64,000 nucleotides of DNA, from assembly GCF_003583405.1 (NCBI RefSeq), contig NZ_QXEC01000011.1, forward strand, positions 62,001-126,000. Direction: 5' to 3'. The DNA is from Micromonospora radicis (lineage in GTDB: Bacteria; Actinomycetota; Actinomycetes; Mycobacteriales; Micromonosporaceae). Every line of letters starts with the position of its first letter. Within the stretch, counting starts at the first letter, position 1. A model generated the notes under the pieces. The model ran no database searches, had not been told where the DNA came from, and saw only the letters and a program-made list of their open reading frames with translations. The translations under genes and the position numbers were made by a program. Positions 46,935 to 56,136 of the stretch are shown here, one piece after another.

Positions 46935-47582
46935 TCAGGGTGGGTCGAGGAGGGTGACCTCGCCGGTGGCCAGGTCGTAGAGAGCGCCGGTGACGGCGAC
47001 CCGGCCGGCGTGCAGCGGTTCGGCCAGCAGCGGGTCGGCGCGCAGGGTGTGCACGGTACGGCTGACATGGCGGCGGATCGCCAGGGGTTGCACCTGCGGG
47101 TCGTCCAGCCCGACGTCGGTCACCGCGGGCGTGATCCGGTCGACGAGGTGGGCCAGGGCGCCGGACGGCCGGTGGCCGGCGCGCAGCGCCTCGACCGTGG
47201 CCTGCACCGCCCCGCACCGCTCGTGCCCGAGCACCATCACCAGCGGTACGCCCAGCACGTCGACCACGTACTCGATCGAGCCGAGCACCGCCCGGTCCAG
47301 CACGTGCCCCCCGGTGCGGATGACGCAGATCGAACCGAAGGTCTGGTCGAAGATCGCCTCCAGCGGCACCCGCGAGTCGATGCAGCCCAGCAGGACGGCG
47401 TACGGCTGCTGGTCGCCGGAGGCGCTCGCGGCCGCCGCGGTCACGTCGTGCCCGTGCACCGGTTGCCCGCTGACGAACCGCCGGTTGCCGGCGAGCAGCT
47501 CGGCCAGCGCGGCGCGTGGGCTGCCACCGCGCGGTCGCCCCGACGGCACCGACCCGGTGGACGCCGTCCGCGACACTGCCAT
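46935..47582 (-). CDS. Beta-class carbonic anhydrase
   Basis: The 215-residue enzyme interconverts CO2 and bicarbonate. Zinc ligands are Cys in [12 protein letters not shown] (CxDSR, about residue 67) and His/Cys in [11 protein letters not shown] (HxxC, about 120). The first 25 residues are a Ser/Gly/Arg-rich extension. No export signal is evident. Bicarbonate supply for acetyl-CoA carboxylase is a plausible link with the lipid genes. Confidence 0.93.
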   Translation of the reverse strand: MAVSRTASTGSVPSGRPRGGSPRAALAELLAGNRRFVSGQPVHGHDVTAAAASASGDQQPYAVLLGCIDSRVPLEAIFDQTFGSICVIRTGGHVLDRAVLGSIEYVVDVLGVPLVMVLGHERCGAVQATVEALRAGHRPSGALAHLVDRITPAVTDVGLDDPQVQPLAIRRHVSRTVHTLRADPLLAEPLHAGRVAVTGALYDLATGEVTLLDPP

Positions 47583-47729
47583 GCCACCAGCTTGACCGGG
47601 CCGCCGCGAACGCGGAGGCGGTTGCGAATCTTCTCAGCACCCCGGTTCGCGTGATGTCATGACGGATAGCCGGTGTTACCACCGGGTATCTCCGGCGTTA
47701 CGCATCCGCGCGGCGGTGGGGAGGTGGCG

Positions 47730-48647
47730 ATGCCAGAGCCGGTCGAGGTACGGCTACCCGACGACGTACGCCTGCACGTGGAGACCGACGGGCCGGCCGA
47801 CGCCGAGGTCACCGCGGTGCTGCTGCACGGCTGGACGCTGGACGGACGCAGCTGGCACCGGCAGCTGACCGCCCTGCGGCAGGCGCACCGCGCGGTGCGG
47901 GTGGTCACCTACGATGCACGAGGACACGGCCGCTCCAGCTGCATGGACCTACCCACGGCCACCCTGGCCCAACTCGGTGACGACCTGGCGGCGGTACTCG
48001 ACGCGGTCGCGCCGACCGGCCGGGTGGTGCTGGTCGGGCACTCGATGGGCGGCATGACGATCATGGAGTACGCGCACCGCCATCCCGAGCACTTCGCCCG
48101 CCGGGTCGCCGGGCTGGTCTTCGTCTCCACCACCGCCGAGGGGCACACCCACACCGTCTACGGCCTGTCACCCCGGATCGCCCGGATCATCCGGCTGGCC
48201 GAGACCACCGGGGCCGGGGTGCTGGCCCGCTGCGGCGCCTGGCGCCCACCCCAGGCCCTGCTACGGGCGCTGCGGCCCAGCATCCGTTGGATGCTCTTCG
48301 GCGAACGCTGCGACCCGGTCGACATCCGTCTGGTCACCTCGGCGGTGGCGCGCGCCACGCTGCGTTCGATCGGCGGGTTCCGGGCCTCGATCGGCACCCA
48401 GCACCGGCTGGCGACCCTCACCGCGCTGGCCCACCTGCCGGCGGCGGCCCTGGTCGGCGACCGGGACCGGCTCACCCCGCCACCGTGCGCCGAGTCGATC
48501 GCCGCCGCGCTGCCGGCCACCGAGCTGACCGTCTGTCCGGGCGCCGGGCACATGCTGATGATGGAGCGCCCCGACGAGGTCAACGCCGCCCTCTCCGGCG
48601 TACTGCGCCGGGTCCTCGACGCCGTACCGGCACCCGGTCGGCGATAA
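47730..48647 (+). CDS. Alpha/beta hydrolase
   Basis: The protein has 305 residues from the ATG at 47730 (GGGGAGG upstream). The fold motifs are VLLHGWTLDGRSWH, YDARGHGRSS, the nucleophile elbow VLVGHSMGGMTIMEYA, Asp in ALVGDRDRLTPP and His in CPGAGHMLMMERP. The triad is complete. The substrate is unknown. The helicase gene starts 93 bp downstream on the same strand. Confidence 0.9.
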   Translation: MPEPVEVRLPDDVRLHVETDGPADAEVTAVLLHGWTLDGRSWHRQLTALRQAHRAVRVVTYDARGHGRSSCMDLPTATLAQLGDDLAAVLDAVAPTGRVVLVGHSMGGMTIMEYAHRHPEHFARRVAGLVFVSTTAEGHTHTVYGLSPRIARIIRLAETTGAGVLARCGAWRPPQALLRALRPSIRWMLFGERCDPVDIRLVTSAVARATLRSIGGFRASIGTQHRLATLTALAHLPAAALVGDRDRLTPPPCAESIAAALPATELTVCPGAGHMLMMERPDEVNAALSGVLRRVLDAVPAPGRR

Positions 48648-48740
48648 GGATCCCTCCTGCCAGGTGCCCCTGGGGGCGACTGCCGCCCGGGGCGTAATCT
48701 CGTGCGGTTGGCCGGGCGGCGTCACGAGGAGAAGCGAACG

Positions 48741-50855
48741 GTGGACCAGAGCACCCTGGATCAGGAGATCGCCGTCGAACAACGGCATCTCGACCGGGTG
48801 TACGCGCGACTGGCCGAACTCCGGCAGTCGGCGGTCCGCGCGGAACGGGACGGCTACCGGCTGGCCCGGGTCGGCAACTTCGGCGCGTTGGTCGAGCGCG
48901 ACGCGATGGTCTTCCACGCCGCCCAGCGCCGCCACCTGCTCGACGCCGAGTACGAGGGGCTGGTCTTCGGCCGGCTCGACCTGCGCGACGGGCAGGTACT
49001 GCACGTCGGGCGGCTCGGCATCCGCGACGAGGACGCCAGCACGCTGGTGGTGGACTGGCGGGCCCCCGCCGCCGCCGCGTTCTACCAGGCCACGCCCGCC
49101 GAGCCGCGGGGTGTGGTGCGGCGCCGGACGATCCAGTCCAGCAGGGAGCGGGTCACCCGGATCGAGGACGACCTGCTCGACCCCGAGGCGGCACCGCCGG
49201 AGATGCCGGTGGTCGGCGACGGCGCCCTGCTGGCCACGCTGTCGCGTACCACCGGTCGGGGCATGCGCGACATCGTCGCCACCATCCAACGGGAGCAGGA
49301 CGAGGCGATCCGCTCCCCCGGCTCCGGGGTGACCATCGTCTCCGGCGGCCCGGGCACCGGCAAGACCGCGGTGGCGCTGCACCGTGCCGCGTACCTGCTC
49401 TATGCCGACCGCAGCCGCTACGCCGGTGGCGGCATCCTGGTCGTCGGCCCGTCCACGGTGTTCGTGGAGTACATCGCCTCGGTGCTGCCGTCGCTCGGTG
49501 AGAACACCGCGACCCTGCACTCGCTGGGTAGCCTCTTCCCCGGCCTGACCGCGACCCGCACCGACCCGCCGGAGGTGGCGGCGGTGAAGGGCTCGCTGCG
49601 GATGCGCCGGGTGCTGGAGCGGGCGGTCCGCGACGCGGTCCCGGACTCCCCCGCCGAACTGCGCCTGCTCTACCGGGGGCAGTTGCTGCGGCTGACGCGG
49701 GGCGAACTCGACACCATCCGGGATCGGGCCTTGCCCCGGGGTGCCCGCCGCAACGAGGTCCGCCGGGCCGGCTTCGACGGCGTACTGGCCGCACTCTGGG
49801 CCCAGGCTCGGCGGCTCGGCATCGGCGGGCTGCCCGAGCAGCGTGCCTTCGAGGACGAGCTGGTCGACCGCACGGACTTCCGGGACTTCCTGAAGGCCTG
49901 GTGGCCGCGGCTGCATCCGCGGCACGTGCTCGGTTGGTTCGCCGATCCGCAGCGGCTGGGCCGGTACGCCGCCGGTGTCCTCTCCGGCGCCGAGACCCGG
50001 CTGCTCGGTGCGGCGTTCCGGCAGTCGGCGGATGCCGGGCCCACGGTGGCCGACGTCGCGCTGTTGGACGAGTTGGACGCGCTGCTCGGCAAGCCGATGC
50101 GCCCGGCCCGCCCGAAGCGCGACCCGTTCCAGCTGGCCGGCGGGGTTCGTGAGCTGAGCACCTTCGCCGACCGGCAGCGGGCGGCCCGGCAGGCGGCCCG
50201 GGAACGCCCCGAGGACTACCGCGACTACGCCCACGTGGTGGTCGACGAGTCGCAGGACGTGTCGCCGATGCAGTGGCGGATGATCGGCCGGCGTGGCCGG
50301 CTGGCCTCCTGGACGGTGGTCGGTGACCCGGCCCAGACCGCGTGGACCGGCGATCCACAGGAGTTGACCCGGGCCCGGGACCAGGCACTGGGCCGGCGAC
50401 GGCGGCACCGGTTCACGCTGACCACCAACTACCGCAACTCGGCGGAGATCTTCGCGGTGGCGGCCGCCGAGATCCGGCGGGTGTATCCGGATCTCGCGCT
50501 GCCCACCGCGGTACGCAGCACCGGCGTCGACCCGGTCCGGCTACGGGTGCCGGCGGCCGAGCTGGCGGCGAGCGTGGTGGCCGCCGCGACGACGCTGCTC
50601 GGCGAGGTCGAGGGCACCGTCGGCGTGATCACGCCGGTGCCGCGCCGGGACGAGGTCGCGGACTGGCTGGCCGGGCTCGGCGGGGACCGGCTCCAGGTGG
50701 TGACGAGCCTGGAGGCCAAGGGCATGGAGTACGACGGGGTGGTGCTGGTCGCGCCGGGTGAGATCCGGGCGGATCCGGGTTCCGGCGTACGGACGCTCTA
50801 CGTCGCGTTGTCCCGGGCCACCCAGCGACTGACCACGGTCGACCTGACCACCTGA
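48741..50855 (+). CDS. HelD/HelR-type UvrD-like ATPase acting on RNA polymerase
   Basis: The protein has 704 residues from the GTG at 48741 (AGGAGAAG upstream). An N-terminal coiled-coil arm (QEIAVEQRHLDRVYARLAEL) is followed by Walker A SGGPGTGKTAVALHRAAYL at about 200 and motif II VVVDESQDVSPMQW at about 500. The C-terminal SLEAKGMEYDGVVLV and LYVALSRATQRL close the domain. This is the HelD layout: the protein frees stalled RNA polymerase. Some actinobacterial HelR proteins also confer rifamycin tolerance, but no rifamycin-associated element was seen upstream. Confidence 0.9.
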   Translation: MDQSTLDQEIAVEQRHLDRVYARLAELRQSAVRAERDGYRLARVGNFGALVERDAMVFHAAQRRHLLDAEYEGLVFGRLDLRDGQVLHVGRLGIRDEDASTLVVDWRAPAAAAFYQATPAEPRGVVRRRTIQSSRERVTRIEDDLLDPEAAPPEMPVVGDGALLATLSRTTGRGMRDIVATIQREQDEAIRSPGSGVTIVSGGPGTGKTAVALHRAAYLLYADRSRYAGGGILVVGPSTVFVEYIASVLPSLGENTATLHSLGSLFPGLTATRTDPPEVAAVKGSLRMRRVLERAVRDAVPDSPAELRLLYRGQLLRLTRGELDTIRDRALPRGARRNEVRRAGFDGVLAALWAQARRLGIGGLPEQRAFEDELVDRTDFRDFLKAWWPRLHPRHVLGWFADPQRLGRYAAGVLSGAETRLLGAAFRQSADAGPTVADVALLDELDALLGKPMRPARPKRDPFQLAGGVRELSTFADRQRAARQAARERPEDYRDYAHVVVDESQDVSPMQWRMIGRRGRLASWTVVGDPAQTAWTGDPQELTRARDQALGRRRRHRFTLTTNYRNSAEIFAVAAAEIRRVYPDLALPTAVRSTGVDPVRLRVPAAELAASVVAAATTLLGEVEGTVGVITPVPRRDEVADWLAGLGGDRLQVVTSLEAKGMEYDGVVLVAPGEIRADPGSGVRTLYVALSRATQRLTTVDLTT

Positions 50856-50946
50856 GCGGGGGGCGAGGGGAACCGCCGAAGGTTCCACACATAGCGATGT
50901 TGGCATAGGTCTGACCGTGGCCCGGTCCACGGCGGAAGGTGGCTGC

Positions 50947-51864
50947 GTGGACGCGGGCCATGACCACCACCAGACCGCGGTGTCGAACGCCGCGCACCGC
51001 CACTCCGGTCGGCTGTGGGCGGCGTTCGTACTGCTCAGCGTCCTGATGCTGGTCGAGGCCGGCACCGCCCTGCGGACCGGGTCGCTGGCCCTGCTCTCCG
51101 ACGCCGGGCACATGTTCACCGACGTGCTGGGCATCGGGATGGCCCTGGCGGCCATCACCGCCACCCGGAAGGCCGGCACCGACCCGCAGCGCACCTTCGG
51201 GCTCTACCGCCTGGAGGTGCTCGCCGCGCTGGCCAACGCGGTACTGCTCTCCGGCGTCGCGGTCTACGTGCTGGTCGAGGCGGTACGCCGGTTCGGCGAT
51301 CCGCCCGAGGTGCTCGCCGGACCGGTGCTGGTGGTGGCGACGCTCGGCCTGCTCGCCAACGTGGTCGCGTTCGCGCTGCTGCGACCCGGCGCGCGGGAGA
51401 GCATCAACCTGCGCGGGGCGTACCTGGAGGTGCTGGCGGACCTGCTCGGCTCGTTGGGCGTGATCGCCGCCGCGGCGTTGATCGCGCTGACCGGCTGGTG
51501 GTGGGCCGACCCGCTGGTGGCGGTCGCGATCGGCACGTTCATCCTGCCCCGCACCTGGCGCCTCGGCCGGGCCGCGCTCCGCATCCTCGTCCAGGCGGCT
51601 CCGGAACACCTCCAGGTCACCGCGGTGCACGACCGGCTGGCCGCGGTGCCCGGTGTGGCCGAGGTCCACGACCTGCACGTCTGGACGCTCACCTCCGGCA
51701 TGGAGGTGGCCTCGGCCCACCTGAGCATGACACCCGGCGCCGACGCCGGCGACGTACTGACGGCGGCCCGCACGGCACTGCGGGAGGACTTCCACATCGA
51801 ACACGCCACCCTGCAGATCGAACCGGGGGCGGAGCCTGGCGCCTGTGGGGCGGTCGAGTGGTAA
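50947..51864 (+). CDS. Cation diffusion facilitator (Zn/Co-type exporter)
   Basis: The protein has 305 residues from the GTG at 50947 (GGAAGG upstream). A GTG at 50917 is an alternative. There are six membrane helices, a His-rich start (DAGHDHHQ), helix-2 motif LLSDAGHMFTDVLG and helix-5 motif YLEVLADLLGSLGV with the transport-site His/Asp residues, although the second site reads EVLAD. The C-terminal cytoplasmic domain (VHDLHVWTLTSGMEVASAHL) senses metal. It exports divalent metals such as zinc by proton exchange. Confidence 0.93.
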   Translation: MDAGHDHHQTAVSNAAHRHSGRLWAAFVLLSVLMLVEAGTALRTGSLALLSDAGHMFTDVLGIGMALAAITATRKAGTDPQRTFGLYRLEVLAALANAVLLSGVAVYVLVEAVRRFGDPPEVLAGPVLVVATLGLLANVVAFALLRPGARESINLRGAYLEVLADLLGSLGVIAAAALIALTGWWWADPLVAVAIGTFILPRTWRLGRAALRILVQAAPEHLQVTAVHDRLAAVPGVAEVHDLHVWTLTSGMEVASAHLSMTPGADAGDVLTAARTALREDFHIEHATLQIEPGAEPGACGAVEW

Positions 51865-52023
51865 TGAGGCCATTCTTTACAGTTTGCCCAGCATTATGCA
51901 CGTTTGTCTGATCTGCTAGTGGCCAGGCGAACACCATGAGTCACACCAGCTGCACGGGCCACAACGGCACCGGTAGGCTCGGATCCGGCCTCCGCCAGGC
52001 GGCACCCACCGGTGCCGGCGGCG
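51865..52023. promoter_or_regulatory. Promoter region before the riboswitch
   Basis: The first 70 bases are AT-rich (TTTACA at about 51877-51882 is a candidate -35). A 10-bp inverted repeat, CGGCACCGGT (51965-51974) and ACCGGTGCCG (52008-52017), precedes the riboswitch core. Confidence 0.4.
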
Positions 52024-52140
52024 GCCGCCGCCTAATCGCCCGCCAGGGCGAACCGGGGAACCAGGTTCCTGGGGTGCATCCGCGTACGCGCGGTAGGGAT
52101 CTTCCGTCCCGAACCCGTCAGCTAACCCGGTCGGCGGCTG
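52024..52140 (+). promoter_or_regulatory. Cyclic-di-AMP riboswitch (ydaO/yuaA class)
   Basis: This leader carries conserved ydaO pieces in order: GCGAACCGGGGAACC (52048-52062), GGGGTGCATCCGCG (52071-52084), CGGTAGGGAT (52091-52100) and GAACCCGTCAGCTAACC (52111-52127). Helix P1 is GCCGCCG (52024-52030) with CGGCGGC (52132-52138). In actinobacteria this class turns off cell-wall hydrolase genes when c-di-AMP is high. The ribosome site GGAAGGA begins just after P1, so translation or transcription could be blocked. Confidence 0.9.
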
Positions 52141-52157
52141 ACGGAAGGACATGTTGC

Positions 52158-53267
52158 ATGCCAGCAGTGGCAACCGTGAGACCGGCCGCCCGAATGGCGG
52201 CCCTGATCGCCGCGACACTCACCCTCAGCCTGAGTGCCGCGCTCGCCCCCTTCGGCCCCGCCAGCGCCGCAGCGCCGCAGCGGCTGCCCGCCGCCGCTCC
52301 CGGTGACGTCGGCGACGAAGGTGGCACGCCGGCGCTGCGCGCCCAGTTGGAGGCCGCCAGCAAGGGCTACCTCGACGCCAAGACCGCGCTGGACCGTTCG
52401 GTCAAGCGGCAGAAGCAACTGGCCGAGCAGCTCACCACCACCGAGGGTCAACTCGTCGAGCGGGGCACCAAGGTCGGCGAGATCGCCGCACAGGCGTACC
52501 GCACGGGACGGCTCGGCGCCGCGTCGGCGCTGCTCAACAGCGGCTCGCCCGCCGGCTTCATGGACCGGGCGGCGGCGCTGGACGTGGTGGCGGCCAACGA
52601 GGAACGGGCGCTGGGTGAACTCCGGGCCACCCGGGACGAGGTCGCCAAGACCAAGCAGGCGCTGGACGCCGAGGTCCAGGAGCAGCGCAAGCAGGTGGCC
52701 GTGATGGCCAAGCGCAAGGACCAGGCCGAACGGGCACTGACCGTGGCCAACGAGCGGGAGGAGGCGGCCGAGCGGGCCAGGGCCGCCGAACGGGCCGCCC
52801 GGGCACCCTCGCGCAGCGGCGGCGGTTCCAGCCCCACGGCCAAGGCCGCGCCGCGCAACTCGGACGGTTCGTGGCCGGCGGAGTCGTGCAGCGTCAACGA
52901 CCCCACCCCGGCCAACGGCTGCATCACCCCGCGTACGCTGCACGCCCTGAACCAGGCCAAGGCGGCAGGCTTCACCCGGTACGTGTCCTGCTACCGCTCG
53001 GGTGGCTCGGGTGAGCACCCGAAGGGTCGGGCCTGCGACTTCGCGGCACAGAAGAACGGCTTCGGCGGCGTCGCCACCGGCGGCGACCGGACGTACGGCA
53101 ACAACCTGGCGGCCTACTACGTCAACAACGCCGACCGGCTCGCCGTGCTCTACGTGATCTGGTACAAGCAGATCTGGCTGCCCAGCAGCGGCTGGCGGGC
53201 GTACAGCGGCGGTCGCGGCGACCCCTCCAGCGACCACACCAACCACGTTCACCTCTCGGTCTACTGA
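52158..53267 (+). CDS. Secreted coiled-coil protein with ARB_07466-type cell-wall domain
   Basis: The protein has 369 residues. A signal peptide (about 1-38, ending PASAAA) is followed by a long coiled coil (about 60-225) like the N-termini of RipA/PcsB-type hydrolases. The C-terminal domain (about 250-369) contains YRSGGSGEHPKGRACDFAAQ and DPSSDHTNHVHLSVY, the His/Asp zinc-ligand pattern of LAS-type peptidase-like domains. It probably binds or trims peptidoglycan. It lies under the c-di-AMP riboswitch and ends at a strong hairpin. Confidence 0.88.
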   Translation: MPAVATVRPAARMAALIAATLTLSLSAALAPFGPASAAAPQRLPAAAPGDVGDEGGTPALRAQLEAASKGYLDAKTALDRSVKRQKQLAEQLTTTEGQLVERGTKVGEIAAQAYRTGRLGAASALLNSGSPAGFMDRAAALDVVAANEERALGELRATRDEVAKTKQALDAEVQEQRKQVAVMAKRKDQAERALTVANEREEAAERARAAERAARAPSRSGGGSSPTAKAAPRNSDGSWPAESCSVNDPTPANGCITPRTLHALNQAKAAGFTRYVSCYRSGGSGEHPKGRACDFAAQKNGFGGVATGGDRTYGNNLAAYYVNNADRLAVLYVIWYKQIWLPSSGWRAYSGGRGDPSSDHTNHVHLSVY

Positions 53268-53280
53268 CCCTCCTCCACTG

Positions 53281-53326
53281 ATCCTGGTCCGGGAGCGCCC
53301 GTCGGCGGGCACTCCCGGACCAGGAT
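53281..53326 (+). terminator. Terminator after the coiled-coil cell-wall gene
   Basis: A 20-position stem (ATCCTGGTCCGGGAG plus GCCC after one mismatch) with a 6-base loop, 14 bases after the stop. Confidence 0.88.
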
Positions 53327-53476
53327 TCGTTTCGGCGCCCCCGCTGTCGACGCGCGCGGATGCGCGACCTTGGTTACGGTCGACAGGGAAGCGGACATAT
53401 CGTCGCGAGGGGGAGGAACGAGCATGAGCCTGCTACCCAGCACCGGGCTCGACACCGGTACGCGCGGGTGTCCCCG

Positions 53477-54457
53477 ATGACCGGGCACGTCATGGTCTTC
53501 GCGCCCACGCCGCTGCTGACCGTCACGGTGGATCAGCCGAGCGAGACGCCGGAACTGCACCTGCACCCCGGCGGGCAGGGCGTCTGGCAGGCCCGGATGG
53601 TGCTGTCGCTCGGTGTCGACGTGGTGCTCTGCGCCGCGCTCGGCGGCGAGATCGGACAGGTACTGGAGCCGCTGCTGGTGAGCGAGGGAGTCGACCTCAA
53701 GGTGGTGACCCGGGACTCCGGCGGCAGCGGCGCGTACGTGCACGACCGCCGCGAGGGCACTCGGCAGGAGGTCGTCGACGTAGCCGGCCAGCCACTGAGC
53801 CGGCACGAGCTGGACGAGCTGTACAACCTGGCGCTCGGCGAAGGGCTCCGCGCCTCGGTCAGCGTGCTCAGTGGCCCGAACGACCCGTCGCTGGTCCCGG
53901 CCGACCTGTACCGGCGGTTCGCCGCCGACCTCGGCGCCAACGGCAGCCGCGTGGTGGTGGACCTCTGCGGCGAGCACCTGACGGCGGTCCTGGACAGTGG
54001 TGTCTTCTTCCTCAAGGTCAGCCACGAGGAACTGATCGCGGACGGCCGGGCGGCCGACGACAGCGAGGAGGAGCTGACCCGCGCCATCTACGACCTGCAC
54101 GCCGCCGGTGCGACGAACGTGGTGGTGAGTCGGGCCGAACAGCCGGCCCTGGCGCTGGTCGACGGCGAGGTGTTCGAGGTCCGGATGCCGCGGCTGGAGG
54201 CGGCCGATCCACGGGGGGCGGGCGATTCGATGACCGCCGGGGTCGCCGCCGTGGTGGCCCGGGGTGGCGACGTACGCACGGCGATCCGCACCGGCGCGGC
54301 GGCCGGGGCGTTGAACGTCACCCGGCACGGTCTGGGCACCGGGCGACTCGACTCCATCGCGGGGCTGGTGGACCGGGTCCACCTGGAGCCGGCCGGCAAC
54401 CGCCCCCAGCAACGCACCACCCCGGACGAGCTGGCCCAGCGGGCGGCCGGGCGATGA
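53477..54457 (+). CDS. PfkB-family kinase (1-phosphofructokinase-like)
   Basis: The protein has 326 residues from the ATG at 53477. It starts VMVFAPTPLLTVTVDQP and has LHPGGQGVWQARMVLSLGVD, like the N-x-GG region of phosphofructokinases. The C-terminal signature is ADPRGAGDSMTAGVAAVVAR with catalytic Asp. The N-terminal VDQP replaces the usual aspartate-led substrate motif of PfkB, so sugar specificity cannot be assigned. Its stop overlaps the surE start by 4 bases. Confidence 0.88.
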   Translation: MTGHVMVFAPTPLLTVTVDQPSETPELHLHPGGQGVWQARMVLSLGVDVVLCAALGGEIGQVLEPLLVSEGVDLKVVTRDSGGSGAYVHDRREGTRQEVVDVAGQPLSRHELDELYNLALGEGLRASVSVLSGPNDPSLVPADLYRRFAADLGANGSRVVVDLCGEHLTAVLDSGVFFLKVSHEELIADGRAADDSEEELTRAIYDLHAAGATNVVVSRAEQPALALVDGEVFEVRMPRLEAADPRGAGDSMTAGVAAVVARGGDVRTAIRTGAAAGALNVTRHGLGTGRLDSIAGLVDRVHLEPAGNRPQQRTTPDELAQRAAGR

Positions 54458-55278
54458 CGCTACGGGTATTGATCACCAACGACGACGGCATCGCGGCCCC
54501 CGGCATCCAGGCGCTGGCCCGTGCCGCCGTCGACCGGGGGCTGGACGTGGTGGTGGCGGCGCCGCTGGAGGAGGCCAGCGGCACCAGCGCCGCGATGAGT
54601 GCGATGGAGCAGGACGGGCGGGTGGTGGTCGAGGAACACCCGCTGCCGGAGCTGGACGGAGTGCCGGCGTACGGCGTCGGCGGCTCCCCCGGCTTCATCG
54701 CGCTGATCGCCGTACACGGCGCGTTCGGCCCGCCGCCGACGGTACTGCTGTCCGGGATCAACCGGGGCGCCAACGCCGGGCGTGCGGTGCTGCACTCGGG
54801 CACCGTCGGGGCCGCGTTCACCGCCGCCGCCAACGGCTGCCGGGCGATGGCCGTGTCGCTGGATGTGCTCTCCGTCGGCGAGGCGACCGCCGCCAGCGGT
54901 GGCGCCGCGGTGGCGGCGGCGGCCCGGGTACGCGACGCCGACCGGCACTGGGCGACCGCCGCCCGGGTCGCCCTGGACCTGCTGCCCCGACTGACCGCCG
55001 GCCCGGTGGAGAGCGTGCTCAACGTCAACGCGCCGGACCTGCCGTTCGAGCAGCTGCGTGGCGTGCGGCGCGGCAGCCTGGCCACGTTCGGCCAGGTGCA
55101 GATGACCGTCGCCGAATCCGGACACGGTTTCGTGCGTACCTCGTTGGCGGAACCGGGTCAGGCGGTCCAGCCCGGCACCGACCTGGCGCTGCTCGCCGAC
55201 GGTTACGCGTCGGCGACCGCGATCCGGGCCGTCACCGAGGCGGCCGACCTCGACCTGTCCGGGCTCGACGCCGGCTGA
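54454..55278 (+). CDS. surE: 5'/3'-nucleotidase SurE
   Basis: The 274-residue metal-dependent phosphatase acts on nucleoside monophosphates and perhaps short polyphosphate. It has metal ligands in VLITNDDGIAAPGI (Asp-Asp), GTSAAMSAME and LSGINRGANAGRAVLHSGTV (Asn). The length is normal. Translational coupling to the kinase suggests a linked nucleotide or sugar-phosphate salvage step. Confidence 0.95.
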   Translation: MTLRVLITNDDGIAAPGIQALARAAVDRGLDVVVAAPLEEASGTSAAMSAMEQDGRVVVEEHPLPELDGVPAYGVGGSPGFIALIAVHGAFGPPPTVLLSGINRGANAGRAVLHSGTVGAAFTAAANGCRAMAVSLDVLSVGEATAASGGAAVAAAARVRDADRHWATAARVALDLLPRLTAGPVESVLNVNAPDLPFEQLRGVRRGSLATFGQVQMTVAESGHGFVRTSLAEPGQAVQPGTDLALLADGYASATAIRAVTEAADLDLSGLDAG

Positions 55279-55282
55279 CCGG

Positions 55283-55648
55283 TCAGGCCCCCGGGAGGAC
55301 TTCCGGTGTCGCGGCGGCACCGGCGTAGTAGGGCTCGGGAGCGCCGAAGAGGCCGAGCAGGCCGGTCACCCAGAGCTGCCGGTGCACGAACCGGCTGGGT
55401 TCGGTGACGACCAACTTCACGCCGCTGACCTCAGCGGTCTGGAAGCCGGCGACCATCGCGCTGATGCCGACCGAGTCGATGAAGGTGACCAGCCGCATGT
55501 TGAGTTCGATCCGGGCCGGCCGCCCCTTGGCCAGCACCTCGGCGATGGCCTCTTTCACCTCGTACGCGGTGTCGACGTCGATCTCGCCCCGCGGGGCGAT
55601 CTCGATGGCACCACCGGGTCGAACCGTTTGCAGGATCGACAGGCTCAC
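55283..55648 (-). CDS. STAS-domain anti-sigma factor antagonist
   Basis: The protein has 121 residues from the GTG at 55646-55648 (GGAGG seven bases upstream). The STAS fold has the phosphorylatable Ser in FIDSVGISAMVAGFQ at about residue 60. This is the RsbV/SpoIIAA pattern: dephosphorylated protein binds an anti-sigma kinase. No cognate sigma factor or kinase gene is adjacent. It converges with surE over a 4-bp gap. Confidence 0.88.
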   Translation of the reverse strand: MSLSILQTVRPGGAIEIAPRGEIDVDTAYEVKEAIAEVLAKGRPARIELNMRLVTFIDSVGISAMVAGFQTAEVSGVKLVVTEPSRFVHRQLWVTGLLGLFGAPEPYYAGAAATPEVLPGA

Positions 55649-55992
55649 GCGAGCACCTCCACTCGCCCGTACGACGGGCGCCTCATCAGTACGCGGGCCG
55701 CGACCGAGCGTATTCCTCCGACGGCCTCGGTCGCCACCCCTCGGGATGAGCAATTCGCGGACAGGGGCCCGCCAAGCCGCCCATATCCGGACTTTTTATT
55801 CCTATCACTCGTCGACTCGGCCGCCAGGCCGCGCCGACGAGCCAGCGTAGCGGGCCGACGCCACCCCGCGCGCCAGCCGGCGGCGTCGGCGCGCCGACCT
55901 GCCGCCCCGACCCCGCCGGTGGCCAGCGGATCCAGCTGGACAGGTGTGCCTAGCATCACGGGAACGACCGGTACCACGAGAGGGGCCAACCC

Positions 55993-56136
55993 ATGCTCCG
56001 CAGACTTGCCGCCCTGGCTGGCGTCAGTGCCCTGCTCGCCCTCACACTGGCCTGCGGATTCGGCGGCGGGGACGAGGACGACGACGATGACGACGACTTC
56101 ACCCGGGGAACCGCCGCCGTCCTGCTGACCCACTGA
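55993..56136 (+). CDS. Tiny Asp-rich lipoprotein (47 aa)
   Basis: ATG at 55993 with AGGGG upstream encodes MLRRLAALAGVSALLALTLA followed by the lipobox Cys, then GFGGGDED and a run of seven Asp. The rest is FTRGTAAVLLTH before TGA. It is a classic type II signal sequence (LTLAC), so the mature peptide would be about 27 residues, anchored outside the membrane and strongly acidic, perhaps metal-binding. It is shorter than usual gene-calling limits. Confidence 0.7.
   Translation: MLRRLAALAGVSALLALTLACGFGGGDEDDDDDDDFTRGTAAVLLTH

Noticed and set aside
48648..48740. Rifamycin-associated element upstream of the HelD-type gene
   Set aside because: No GGGGCTTGCA-type core was seen in this short gap.
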